Positions 1 to 8,023 of a stretch of DNA of 17,921 nucleotides are shown here, in pieces; positions within the stretch are counted from its first letter, which is position 1, and each line of letters opens with the position of its first letter. The translations under genes and the position numbers were made by a program. The notes under the pieces were generated by a model. That model was not told the origin of the DNA. It saw only the letters and a program-made list of their open reading frames with translations, and made no database searches. The DNA is from UBA8437 sp963933195. Its GTDB lineage: Bacteria; Planctomycetota; Planctomycetia; Planctomycetales; Planctomycetaceae. The DNA lies in contig CAWVUS010000077.1 in assembly GCA_963933195.1 (NCBI GenBank), positions 1 through 17,921 of the forward strand, in the 5' to 3' direction.

Positions 1-894
1 ATCACTCCCTTTCGTTTGGTGGCCGTCTGCATGGTGTTGCTGGTGGCGGGGACCGTGTGGTGGAGTGTCCGCGAGTTCCAGTTCTCCAATGTGGCCGGTC
101 AACTGGGAGACTTGACTCGCAGTGGGCTGGAGTCGTTTGACTCGGGTGATTTCACGGCCGCCGCCCGCGACCTGGGCTTGGCCGCTCGTGTGCTCGACCG
201 TCTCGACAGAACGGATCCATCGGCGACCCTGATTCGCCAACGCAGTCGTGAGGCGGCAGCGGCCGATGGTCTGGTTGGTGAGTCGCTCGTGGAGATTCTC
301 GGCCGCATCGATCGACTGAAACAGGAGGGTGGTACGGCGTCGTGGGAACGGCAATTCGAGCGGGACCACCGTGGTGCCTGGATCGTGATGCAGTCGGTTC
401 TGGAACGTCGCAGTGACCGGTTGACGACACCCGGTGGTCCGGACGAAGACCGTGGTGAAATGTCGACGGACTTGGCCGAACCAGGCGGTTTCGAGTTGGA
501 GTATCCTCTCATGCTTCAGAATCGACAGGTACGGTTGAGAGGTCGGCTTCCCGCGTTGGGCAGATTGTCGGGTTGGGGGAATCCGTCCGAGGATTCTCGA
601 CCGGTGATTTTTGCGGCTCAATTGGAAGCGTGCCGCTTTGATTCCTCCACCGACACGTGGTGGGTGGAATTGTCTCCGGACACGGCTTTCTTGTGGACCG
701 ACATTGGCAGCATCCGTCACCTGGGTTTTTCGCCTGATGCGACGCTCGGCGACGCCGGGATGTCAGAGATTCTCGATCGCCAGGCCACGGCTGCTGGCCT
801 CGAACCGGGATCGTTCGCCGTGGGACGTGCCGTTCGGTCGACCGAGGGAGACGAGAGACAAGCCGAAGGCGGTGGCGGGGAGGTGTCCCGATGA
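1..894 (+). CDS. Partial single-pass membrane protein of unknown function (3' end of gene)
   Basis: The frame is open from base 1, so the true start probably lies upstream; the visible part is about 297 residues, ending in TGA at 892-894. A TTG at 16 is only the first possible internal start. A hydrophobic stretch near the visible N-terminus (LVAVCMVLLVAGTVWW) is a probable membrane anchor, followed by a soluble Ala/Arg/Asp-rich helical part (TPR-like in feel, for example SGDFTAAARDLGLAARVLDR) and then a more beta-rich C-terminal half. I recognise no family. The stop overlaps the ATG of the next gene (ATGA), so the two are probably co-translated, and a partner role at the membrane is plausible. 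Coding is supported by strong codon bias, the fit with the next start, and a convincing anchor. The part upstream of the window could hold a further domain, such as a zinc ribbon or a kinase, which cannot be judged here. Confidence 0.8.
   Translation: MTPFRLVAVCMVLLVAGTVWWSVREFQFSNVAGQLGDLTRSGLESFDSGDFTAAARDLGLAARVLDRLDRTDPSATLIRQRSREAAAADGLVGESLVEILGRIDRLKQEGGTASWERQFERDHRGAWIVMQSVLERRSDRLTTPGGPDEDRGEMSTDLAEPGGFELEYPLMLQNRQVRLRGRLPALGRLSGWGNPSEDSRPVIFAAQLEACRFDSSTDTWWVELSPDTAFLWTDIGSIRHLGFSPDATLGDAGMSEILDRQATAAGLEPGSFAVGRAVRSTEGDERQAEGGGGEVSR
877..883 (+). promoter_or_regulatory. Shine-Dalgarno site for the secreted protein at 891
   Basis: GGGGAGG lies 7 bases before the ATG at 891, inside the end of the upstream gene. 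It is one of the few clear ribosome binding sites in the window and fixes the start of the downstream gene. Together with the ATGA stop/start overlap it points to translational coupling. Confidence 0.75.
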
Positions 895-2411
895 GGCATC
901 GTCTTGGACAATTGCTCGTTCTGTGCCTGGCGACGGTTTGGGGATCCTCCTCGGTCTCGGGAGCGGTTTCGATCCAGGAATTCGTCAAGGCCAAGAAAAA
1001 GTGGCCCAGCCAGGTTGGTTTGAGGCAGGTGGTCGAAGGGCGTTATGCAATTACCGGCCGCATCCTGTTGAAGTTTCAACACTGCCAGCTGGAATTCCGT
1101 TCGACCGAGCCCCTGCCGAAACTGACTCGTCGTAACAAGCGGGACGTCAATGTCCAGGTGGTCGGTCGTCTCCGCCGTGACGGCCAGAAGTTGTTTTTCC
1201 AGATCGAGCGAATCAGCAAGCAGGACGACGACTTGAAGCTTTACGCCCGTCGTCGTCCGACCGGACCGAAAGTGAAAGCGTTGGATTGGTTTGCCCTGGC
1301 CGACTGGGCGTCTCGGCGAGGGAGTTTCTACGACGATGCTTTACTTCAGGAAAAAGCGTCTGAGGCGAATCGCAATGGAGTTGGTGTGGCACGTGGCCAG
1401 GCGAGCGGGAAACTGAAATCGCTTCGGGACGTGTCACGCCTGGCGGTCACCCGGGGTGCGGGGACAGGTGTTCAACGGGCGATCGACCACGAAGCGTTCC
1501 AACTGGAACTTCAGGATGCCGTTGGGAAGCTCGGAGTTCTCGAGTCGTTGCGGGACCGGATTGGCCGTGGATTGGTGGGCGCCCGCGACACGAAGAATAG
1601 GGCATCCGGCCCCCTGGTCGCACGATACCGCCAGGACCCGGTGACCGTGTACGACCGGGCGAGTTCCAAGGAGCGTCTCACGTTGCACCGGACACTTTAC
1701 GCGTCGGTGGTGATGCGGGTGATTGTCTTGCGAGCTCGGGCCGCGGGCTCCAACGGTTACCAGGTGGCCGAGACGATTCGTCGTGAAATACCAGAGGCGG
1801 TTGACGAGGCGGCTCGCTGGGAACGTCTGGCGCTGGACGCCGACCTGAAACGGGTTGTTTCGATGAGCCGTGCGGAGTTGGATCGGTTGGCGTCTCGTTT
1901 GAAGGCAGCCGGGCGTCCGGTCGAAGCCGCGTCTGCGGCCAGTGATTGGCTGGAGGCTCGCCGTGAGAAGCTTATGGGTGAAGGCGTTGCCGGGCGGCTT
2001 CGCTGGGCTGACCTGTTGCTGTCTCTCAAGAATGATCGTCGCCGGGCTGTCGCGACGTTGATCGAAGCCGATCGTCTGAAACCGGACGATCGAGAGGTTG
2101 CCGAGCGGCTGGATCAACTGGGCTACGCGAAAAAAGATGGAAAGTGGGTGCCGCTGTCGTCCAGGAAAGGCAGCCCGCTTCGTCGCGATCCGGTCCCCGT
2201 TGGGGTCCAGGTGGGAATGTCTGGCAAGCGTCTGTTGGCGGCAATGGGGACTCCAAGACGGATGACGCGATTGGCGGTCCGGGGTTCCATCAGCGAGATC
2301 TGGGTCTACGGTGATCCCGGGGGCAGTCGCATTGCGGTGCACCTGGTCAGATCTCGCGACGATGACACTGCGGTGGTGCGCGGCATCAGCCAACTGCCGT
2401 CACGGCGTTAG
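891..2411 (+). CDS. Secreted/periplasmic protein with BamE/SmpA-like C-terminal region
   Basis: 506 residues. The N-terminus is a typical Sec signal peptide: basic MRHR, hydrophobic core to about residue 18, then SSSVSGA, with cleavage likely near residue 25. Residues about 50-110 are strand-rich (ITGRILL, VQVVGRLRRDGQKLFFQI) and could be an OB-like fold; this is inference. Residues 130-400 are mainly helical, with a TPR-like segment at about 380-410 (AVATLIEADRLKPDDREVAE). Residues about 438-487 read like the BamE/SmpA/OmlA family: a GM..xxLLAAMGTP motif followed by EIWVYG and a strand. No lipobox is seen, so it is not an evident lipoprotein. The start is set by a strong Shine-Dalgarno and the ATGA overlap with the preceding membrane protein, with which it probably works. 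It ends 25 bp from the convergent helicase gene. Function unknown. Confidence 0.85.
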   Translation: MRHRLGQLLVLCLATVWGSSSVSGAVSIQEFVKAKKKWPSQVGLRQVVEGRYAITGRILLKFQHCQLEFRSTEPLPKLTRRNKRDVNVQVVGRLRRDGQKLFFQIERISKQDDDLKLYARRRPTGPKVKALDWFALADWASRRGSFYDDALLQEKASEANRNGVGVARGQASGKLKSLRDVSRLAVTRGAGTGVQRAIDHEAFQLELQDAVGKLGVLESLRDRIGRGLVGARDTKNRASGPLVARYRQDPVTVYDRASSKERLTLHRTLYASVVMRVIVLRARAAGSNGYQVAETIRREIPEAVDEAARWERLALDADLKRVVSMSRAELDRLASRLKAAGRPVEAASAASDWLEARREKLMGEGVAGRLRWADLLLSLKNDRRRAVATLIEADRLKPDDREVAERLDQLGYAKKDGKWVPLSSRKGSPLRRDPVPVGVQVGMSGKRLLAAMGTPRRMTRLAVRGSISEIWVYGDPGGSRIAVHLVRSRDDDTAVVRGISQLPSRR

Positions 2412-2436
2412 GCCAGCCGGACGGGGGGCCGGACGA

Positions 2437-4422
2437 CTAGATGTCATCCCAATCCTCTTCGATTTCCACTCGACAATCGGGCAAGCTGTCGAGAAACACG
2501 CGACCGTAGGGTTTGGTCCGGATCCGGGGGTCGAGTATCACGACACGGCCAGCGTCGGTCGAACGTCTGATCAAACGGCCGAATCCCTGCTTGAGCTTCA
2601 GCACCGCCTCGGGCAGTTGGTAATCCATGAATGGATCTCCACCCTGGCTGCGGATTCGTTCGAGCCTGGCTTGCAACAGGGGATGGTCGGGCACGCTGAA
2701 AGGCAATCGGGTAATGATCACAGTTTCGAGTGCTTCGCCAGGCACGTCGATTCCCTGCCAGAAGCTCTCGGTTCCAAAAAGCACCGCGCCGGGCTCCTGG
2801 CGGAGCTTCTGGAGCATCACCGTGCGCGAGAGCGAGTCACCCTGGAGGAACAGGGGGCGGCCTTCTTGTTGGCACCACTCCTGGAGTTCTGAGGCACAGC
2901 TACGAAGCATCGAGTAGCTGGTGAACAGGACAAGGGTTCCGCCATCGGTGGCGGCCACGTGTCGGCGGATGGCGTCGCTGCACGCCTTGGAGTACTCAGC
3001 CGTCTGCTGGGGATCCGGCATGCGGGATGGCAGTATCAACCGGCATTGTGTCGAGAAGTCGAATGGGCTTCCGAGTCGGAGATGCTGGGCGCCGGAGATG
3101 CCCAGTCGCCCGGTGCTGAATTCGAAGTTGTCTTGGCCGACTGCGAGGGTGGCACTGGTCAGGACCGCGGTGGGGACCTGCTTGAAGAGCAATTCGTCCA
3201 GCAGCGGTGCGACGTCGACGGGGCTGGACGCCAGCCGCGTGGTGGTGTGTCGGCCCCGCTGTTGTGTTTCGATCCAGTACACGGCATCCTGGATTTGCTG
3301 TGACATCCATGCGTCGACAGCCGTCGCGAGATCGCCGGCTCGCTCGGCAGCCGCCTTCAATTCGATCCGGTCTTCCTCGGCCTCGATGCGATCTGCTGCG
3401 TCGAGAACATTTCCGGCGAGTTGCCTGAGTGGTTCACTGAGCGGATTGGGCAATGACGGCGGAACCCGCACACGGCCGTTGGGTGATTGGAGAGAGCCCT
3501 GCCACTCGCGGAGTGACTCGAAGAACTGTCCGGCGGCCAGCCGGGCGTCCTGGGCAATCCTCTGGAGCGGCCGCTGCTCGTGGTGAACCAGCAGGCCACG
3601 GTTTTGTCGATCGTTGTAGAGTCGATTGAGTGCGAAATCGAGTTGCCCGCTTGTGACGGTCAGTCCGAGGTGGTCGGCAGCCACCGACTCGACAGTGTGC
3701 GCCTCATCGAGAATCACGACATCGTAGTCCGGGAGTAGCCGTCCACCGGCTCGTCGCACACTGAGATCGGAAAAGAACAGCGCGTGGTTGACGATCAGGA
3801 TGTCAGCATTTTGTGCCCGTCTCAGAGCCTGGTAGTAGAAACATTCATTGTGGCGTGGGCAGGCGCGGCGCAGGCAGTTGTTGCGGTCGCTGACCACCTC
3901 CTCCCAGACTGTCGGCACCGGCCGAAAGCCCAGGTCACTGCGACTGCCATCTGTGGTTTTTAGCGACCAGTCGACCAGCGATTCGAGTTGTTCGATCTCG
4001 GCCGGCTGATTGAACATCGATTCCTCACGGGCAACGGCACCGGCGAGCCGTCTGAGGCTGATGTAGTTGCTGCGTCCCTTGGCCAGTACCGCCGAGAACT
4101 CGACCGGTAGAATGGCGTTGAGAAAAGGGATGTCCCGGGTGATCAATTGTTCCTGCAACGCGATGGTGTGTGTGGAGACGACGACACGTCGTGGGCGGTC
4201 TGGGTCCGAGGGATTGGCCGCAACCGCCAGGATTGCCGGGACGAGGTATGAGAAGCTCTTGCCGACCCCGGTCCCCGCCTCGACGACCAGGTGTTGACGT
4301 TGCTCGATGGCGTTGGCCACCGCCTCGGCCATCTCCAATTGCTGGGGCCGCGGCTCGTAGGTGTCCAGCCGTTCGGCAATCCGGCCGTCGGGTCCGAGGA
4401 TCGAACGGACGAGATTGCTCAC
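2437..4422 (-). CDS. dinG: DinG-like superfamily 2 ATP-dependent DNA helicase
   Basis: 661 residues from the GTG at 4422, read on the minus strand. DinG/XPD-family helicases unwind 5'-tailed duplexes, R-loops or G-quadruplexes, usually with a 4Fe-4S cluster. Visible motifs: Q-like motif YEPRPQQLEMAEAV (22-35), Walker A AGTGVGKS (49-56), motif Ia STHTIALQEQL (83-93), DEAH box (239-242), SAT motif (423-425), motif V FGTESFWQGIDVPG (549-562) and motif VI QGFGRLIRR (612-620). Three cysteines lie in a C-x4-C-x5-C pattern (C183, C188, C194), but the usual first ligand, just after RSNY, is Ser122. Length fits the family. A longer frame begins at 4488, but it would overlap the upstream phosphatase by 70 bp; the GTG overlapping that gene's TGA is preferred. 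It is the last gene of the kinase-phosphatase operon. The family is certain; dinG rather than a yoaA-type paralogue is less so. Confidence 0.93.
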   Translation of the reverse strand: MSNLVRSILGPDGRIAERLDTYEPRPQQLEMAEAVANAIEQRQHLVVEAGTGVGKSFSYLVPAILAVAANPSDPDRPRRVVVSTHTIALQEQLITRDIPFLNAILPVEFSAVLAKGRSNYISLRRLAGAVAREESMFNQPAEIEQLESLVDWSLKTTDGSRSDLGFRPVPTVWEEVVSDRNNCLRRACPRHNECFYYQALRRAQNADILIVNHALFFSDLSVRRAGGRLLPDYDVVILDEAHTVESVAADHLGLTVTSGQLDFALNRLYNDRQNRGLLVHHEQRPLQRIAQDARLAAGQFFESLREWQGSLQSPNGRVRVPPSLPNPLSEPLRQLAGNVLDAADRIEAEEDRIELKAAAERAGDLATAVDAWMSQQIQDAVYWIETQQRGRHTTTRLASSPVDVAPLLDELLFKQVPTAVLTSATLAVGQDNFEFSTGRLGISGAQHLRLGSPFDFSTQCRLILPSRMPDPQQTAEYSKACSDAIRRHVAATDGGTLVLFTSYSMLRSCASELQEWCQQEGRPLFLQGDSLSRTVMLQKLRQEPGAVLFGTESFWQGIDVPGEALETVIITRLPFSVPDHPLLQARLERIRSQGGDPFMDYQLPEAVLKLKQGFGRLIRRSTDAGRVVILDPRIRTKPYGRVFLDSLPDCRVEIEEDWDDI

Positions 4423-6191
4423 GTGGCCGAATCCATACAGCGAAACGCGGTCATGCACATGTCGTCGCTCTGGTCCCGGTTGGCACAATGGACTTCGACA
4501 TCGCCAACGATGGCCTGGATCATCGTGTCGAGTTCGGCCGGCGCCCGGGACAGGCTCTCCTGCAGTCGCTCGGTGCCATAGATCTCGTTGTCATCGTTCA
4601 TGGCTTCAGTCACGCCGTCGGTGAACATCAGCCAGGTGTCACCAGGTCCCAACTGGTGGTGTTGCTGTTGGAATTCCTGGTCGGGGACAATTCCCAACGG
4701 CATGCCAGGGAATTTGGAGACCACTTCCGAGATGGATCCGTCGGCGTGCCGGACCAGTGGCGGCAGGTGTCCGGCATTGGCCAGGGCGACCTGTCGGGTG
4801 GCGGGATCGATCACGATCAGGACACAGGTGATGAATCGGTGTCCGAGTCCGCTGGTGGAGATGTCGCGGTTCAGGTCCGAGAGAGCTTGCCCGAGGTCGG
4901 ATTGGCTGAGCAGGTGGTACCGCGTGGCCGAGTAGAGTCGGGCCATCAGCAGGGCCGCCGGGATGCCCTTGCCGGCGACATCGGCGACGGCGACAGCGAT
5001 CCGGCCGTCTGGCAATTCGATGTAGTCGAAGTAGTCACCGCCGACACGGTGAGCCGCCTCGTAATAGTCACAGAATTCCAGCCCGGCAGCCTGGGGTCTC
5101 TTGTTGGGCAGAAAGCCCAGTTGGACCTGGGTGGCGAATTCGAGTTCGCGTTCCAGGTCGCGTTGCTTGAGCACCTCGGCGTGCAGCGAGGCGTTTTCGA
5201 TCGCCAGGGCTCCCTGGGTGGCGACCCCGACCAGCACGTCCAGGTCGCTCTCGGAAAAAGGCAATGTGACATCACGGCTGGCCAGTTGGATCAGCCCCAA
5301 TGCCTGTCCGTCCACTCCCGGTAACGGGGCACACATCATCGAACGAAGTCGCATGCCGGCGATGCTCTGGCTGCTGAGAAACCGGTTGTCTCCCATCACG
5401 TCGGCGCTGAGAATTGCCTCGCCGGTACTCATCGCTTCGCGGACGATCGTGAGGCTGATCGATGGGGTGCGATCGGGAGTGTCGGAGCGGTTGCGGGTGG
5501 CACGGATGACGGGGTTGGCGCTCTTGTCTTCCTTGAGCAGGACGAACCCCTCCTCGGCCTGTGGAAAGATTTCGAAGAGTCCGTCGAGCATCCGGGTGAG
5601 GACCTCGTCGAACTCGAGCACCTGGCCGAGGCTCTTGGAAATCTCGAGCACCGCCTGCAGCTTGGCCTCGGGATCTGCCGCGACGTGGTCACGGCGGATC
5701 GTGCTCATGCTGAGCTTGGACAGAATGGAGGAGGAGGAGGAGTCGTCGTCAACAGGTTCCACTCCCACGGCGAAGTAACGGCTGTTCTCGCTGTCGTGTT
5801 CGAGTGGGTCTGATTGTGGGGGCGGAGATTGTTCGGGACGGTCCTGGTGGAAATGGAACTCGAAATCGCACAGTGTGATCGCGTCGTTTTCGTGGAGCTC
5901 GGTTGGCTGGTCGACGAGGCGGCCGTTTACCAGGGTCCCGTTCCGGCTCTTGAGATCCTCGAGAAAGTAGTGCCCGTGGCTTTGGAGGATCTGGGCGTGG
6001 TGTCGGCTGACAGCCTCGTTGTCGAGCACGATGTGGCTGCTGGGGTGTCGGCCGAAAACGGTTCGTTCGTCTTCGAGTTCGCGCAGATTCCAGGGAGTGC
6101 GGTCCTGCTGGGTGGTGAGATAGGCCAATGCTGCACTTTCGGTTGGGCCGACGGGCTCGCGGTGCCGATCGAATGACTCTGGGGCCATCAT
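4419..6191 (-). CDS. FHA-GAF-SpoIIE (PP2C-type) serine/threonine phosphatase
   Basis: 590 residues, with two alternative ATGs in tandem (6191 or 6188). Domains: FHA at about 35-115, with GR (47-48), SRHH (62-65) and the N84/N89 loop (KSRNGTLVNG) that reads phosphothreonine; a low-complexity linker with five serines in a row at 151-155; GAF at about 175-335, a small-molecule or redox sensor fold; a helical linker; and SpoIIE/RsbU phosphatase at about 365-588. The metal-binding acids are present: GGDYFD (D386, D389), VADVAGKG (D404), FTDGVTEA (D525) and SDDM (D576, D577), so it should be active. No membrane segment is seen. RsbU-like enzymes dephosphorylate anti-sigma antagonists in partner switching, though no STAS or anti-sigma gene is nearby. 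It starts 21 bp after the kinase gene and overlaps dinG by 4 bp. The FHA may dock on the autophosphorylated kinase encoded just upstream (inference). Confidence 0.95.
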   Translation of the reverse strand: MMAPESFDRHREPVGPTESAALAYLTTQQDRTPWNLRELEDERTVFGRHPSSHIVLDNEAVSRHHAQILQSHGHYFLEDLKSRNGTLVNGRLVDQPTELHENDAITLCDFEFHFHQDRPEQSPPPQSDPLEHDSENSRYFAVGVEPVDDDSSSSSILSKLSMSTIRRDHVAADPEAKLQAVLEISKSLGQVLEFDEVLTRMLDGLFEIFPQAEEGFVLLKEDKSANPVIRATRNRSDTPDRTPSISLTIVREAMSTGEAILSADVMGDNRFLSSQSIAGMRLRSMMCAPLPGVDGQALGLIQLASRDVTLPFSESDLDVLVGVATQGALAIENASLHAEVLKQRDLERELEFATQVQLGFLPNKRPQAAGLEFCDYYEAAHRVGGDYFDYIELPDGRIAVAVADVAGKGIPAALLMARLYSATRYHLLSQSDLGQALSDLNRDISTSGLGHRFITCVLIVIDPATRQVALANAGHLPPLVRHADGSISEVVSKFPGMPLGIVPDQEFQQQHHQLGPGDTWLMFTDGVTEAMNDDNEIYGTERLQESLSRAPAELDTMIQAIVGDVEVHCANRDQSDDMCMTAFRCMDSAT

Positions 6192-6212
6192 ACGGAGGGG
6201 CCGACGAGGTGG

Positions 6213-7868
6213 TCAATTCGCCTCGGCGTCAGCATCCGTCTCGGTGTTGCGAAAGAAATCCTCGAGTCCCTGCCGGATCTCCATCTTGGAGTGCTCGCGA
6301 TTGTTGGTGATCGTATTGCGGATGAGTTGTTCCATCTCCACAGCGAGATAGTCGCGAAGTGGAAAAAGCAACTCGGCGATCACGTCCTGGGATTCCTCGT
6401 AGTGGCCATCGTAACTGGCGATGACGGCCCGGCCAGCCAGCCCACTGGCCACCAGGTCGGGTTCGGTTTCACCGGCCAGCACGAGTTCTTCGAAAATCGG
6501 GCGGGCTTCTTCGATTTCGAGATGTCTCAGGTGATGCATCGCCAGGCGGTACTTGGCCTGGTTGACAAAAAGTGTCTCGTCCGGGTGATGGTCTATTACT
6601 GCTCGCCAGGCTGACGCGGTGTCGACCATGATTGCATAGAAGAATTGCTTCTCGACCTGGGTTTCACGGGACACCTGGCTGGTCTTGTTTGTCGGGGTGT
6701 CGAGTGGGCTGATCGGACGGGCCAGCAATGAAATGCTTCCGGCAAGCACACTGGCACCCAGGCATACGGTCGGCCACAACAGCCAGCCCTTGTGGCGCTG
6801 CCAGTCGAAATCGGACAGGATTCCGAGCATGCGAGACCAGGGCGACACCTGGGGTTCGTAATCGATCCATTCGGTCGCGATGCCGCCTTGGTCGCCTCCG
6901 AGTCGCCGCTGCAGCGTATCGAGTTCATCGAGCAGGGTGGTGGCGTCCGGCACCCGGTCGTCGGGATCCTTGGCCATCATACGATGGACCAGGTCGCAGA
7001 GTCGTCGCGGGAGGTCGGTTCGCTGGGTTGCCAGTGGGCTGGGCGTTTTGTTGACGTGCTGCACGGCCACGCTAATGGCGGTTTCACCACGGAACGGTGG
7101 TCGACCGGCGAGCAGGTGGTAACAGGTGACACCGAGCGAGTAGATGTCGCTGCGGTGGTCGACCCGTGATCCGTTGACCTGCTCGGGACTCATGTACAGT
7201 GGAGTTCCCATCGTGGTGCCGGCCTGGGTGAGCGTCAGGCTGTTGTTGTCCGCTTCGGGATTCAACTGGGCCAGGCCGAAGTCGGTGACTTTGACCGTTC
7301 CCTGCCGGGTCAGCAGGATGTTCTCGGGCTTGATGTCCCGGTGCACGATCCCGGCCTCGGCCGCCGCTTTCAGTGCCAGGGCGACTTGTCGGATGATGTG
7401 CACAGCGACAGCCGCTTCCGGGGGGCCCTTGCGGCTGATGAACTCTCGGAGATTGACGCCCTGGACATACTCCTGGGCAATGTAGTGCAGCCCGTCCTGG
7501 TCACCGACGCCGAAGACCTGGACGATATTGTTGTGGTTCAGTCCCGCGGCCGCGGTGGCTTCGCGGGCGAATCGTTCGAGATTCGTGTCATCGGCCAGCA
7601 GATCCGGTCGCAGCACTTTCAATGCGACCTTGCGTTTGAGAGAGGTCTGTTCGGCCAGGTAGACATTGGCCATACCGCCACTGCCGAGGATTCTCAGCAG
7701 ATGGAAATCTCCCAGCACCGAACCACCCAATTCCGCCGGGTCGGCCATTTTGTCCTGGCCCGAGCCTTCGACGGCGGCCTGGGGTGGGTCCTTGACCTGA
7801 AATCCACTGTCGTTTTTGCCGGCACCAAATTCGGCGGTGTCGTCGGACGGCTCGAGAGGAGTCGACAT
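6213..7868 (-). CDS. Transmembrane Hanks-type serine/threonine protein kinase
   Basis: 551 residues. The acidic N-terminal tail (about 1-50) is followed by a complete kinase domain at about 55-322: glycine loop LGSGGMANVY (61-70), Lys84 in VALKVL, catalytic loop HRDIKPEN (176-183), DFG (196-198), MGTPLYMSPEQ (220-230) and DIYSLGV (241-247). A single hydrophobic segment at about 362-384 is the likely membrane anchor. Residues about 405-540 are helical and TPR-like and would lie outside the cytoplasm, as a sensor or docking region. The ATG at 7868 lacks a Shine-Dalgarno but sits 34 bases from a good sigma70-like -10 box. It is first in the operon with the FHA-GAF-phosphatase and dinG, and diverges from the AAA+ ATPase gene. 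The phosphatase next door is the natural antagonist or FHA reader. All catalytic residues are intact. The substrate is unknown. Confidence 0.96.
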   Translation of the reverse strand: MSTPLEPSDDTAEFGAGKNDSGFQVKDPPQAAVEGSGQDKMADPAELGGSVLGDFHLLRILGSGGMANVYLAEQTSLKRKVALKVLRPDLLADDTNLERFAREATAAAGLNHNNIVQVFGVGDQDGLHYIAQEYVQGVNLREFISRKGPPEAAVAVHIIRQVALALKAAAEAGIVHRDIKPENILLTRQGTVKVTDFGLAQLNPEADNNSLTLTQAGTTMGTPLYMSPEQVNGSRVDHRSDIYSLGVTCYHLLAGRPPFRGETAISVAVQHVNKTPSPLATQRTDLPRRLCDLVHRMMAKDPDDRVPDATTLLDELDTLQRRLGGDQGGIATEWIDYEPQVSPWSRMLGILSDFDWQRHKGWLLWPTVCLGASVLAGSISLLARPISPLDTPTNKTSQVSRETQVEKQFFYAIMVDTASAWRAVIDHHPDETLFVNQAKYRLAMHHLRHLEIEEARPIFEELVLAGETEPDLVASGLAGRAVIASYDGHYEESQDVIAELLFPLRDYLAVEMEQLIRNTITNNREHSKMEIRQGLEDFFRNTETDADAEAN

Positions 7869-7901
7869 GGAAGGCTGTCTCGGGGTGATGGACGTCTACT
7901 G

Positions 7902-7931
7902 ATCATAGTTTCCTCTTCAAATGGCTGCCAA
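7902..7931 (-). promoter_or_regulatory. Sigma70-like promoter for the kinase-phosphatase-dinG operon
   Basis: On the minus strand TTGGCA (7931-7926) and TATGAT (7907-7902) are separated by 18 bases. Each hexamer matches the consensus at five of six positions. Transcription would start near 7895, giving a leader of about 27 bases before the ATG at 7868. The leader shows no Shine-Dalgarno. The site was found by eye and is untested, but it is among the best promoter matches in the window. Confidence 0.5.
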
Positions 7932-8023
7932 GCCCCTCTCTTCCGGTTTGGTTTCTCGACCACCTCCGGATGGCTAGACTGGGCATGTAACTGTGGTCCA
8001 TTTTTTTTAGAAAATTTCGTGCC

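Noticed and set aside
1434..2393. A 319-codon minus-strand frame opposite the secreted protein
   Set aside because: The sense gene has a signal peptide and a strong Shine-Dalgarno; the opposite frame has neither and looks like a shadow.
2412..2436. Terminator between the convergent secreted-protein and helicase genes
   Set aside because: The 25 bp gap holds a GCCGGAC direct repeat around a G run, not an inverted repeat, and has no T tract.
4423..4488. A longer N-terminus for the DinG-like helicase
   Set aside because: It would overlap the phosphatase coding end by 70 bases and the added residues do not resemble the family. The GTG at 4422, overlapping the phosphatase TGA, is simpler.
4170..5324. 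A 384-codon plus-strand open frame opposite the helicase and phosphatase genes
   Set aside because: It runs antisense through two clearly recognisable protein families. GC-rich codon bias creates such shadow frames, and the translation is Arg/Gly/Pro-rich with no domain.
7951..7980. Sigma70 promoter for the AAA+ ATPase (TAGACT as -10)
   Set aside because: No -35 with acceptable spacing matches better than about half of its positions.
8001..8017. Intrinsic terminator in the divergent gap
   Set aside because: There is a T run, but no stable GC stem sits directly before it, and a terminator facing into the AAA+ gene would have no purpose.
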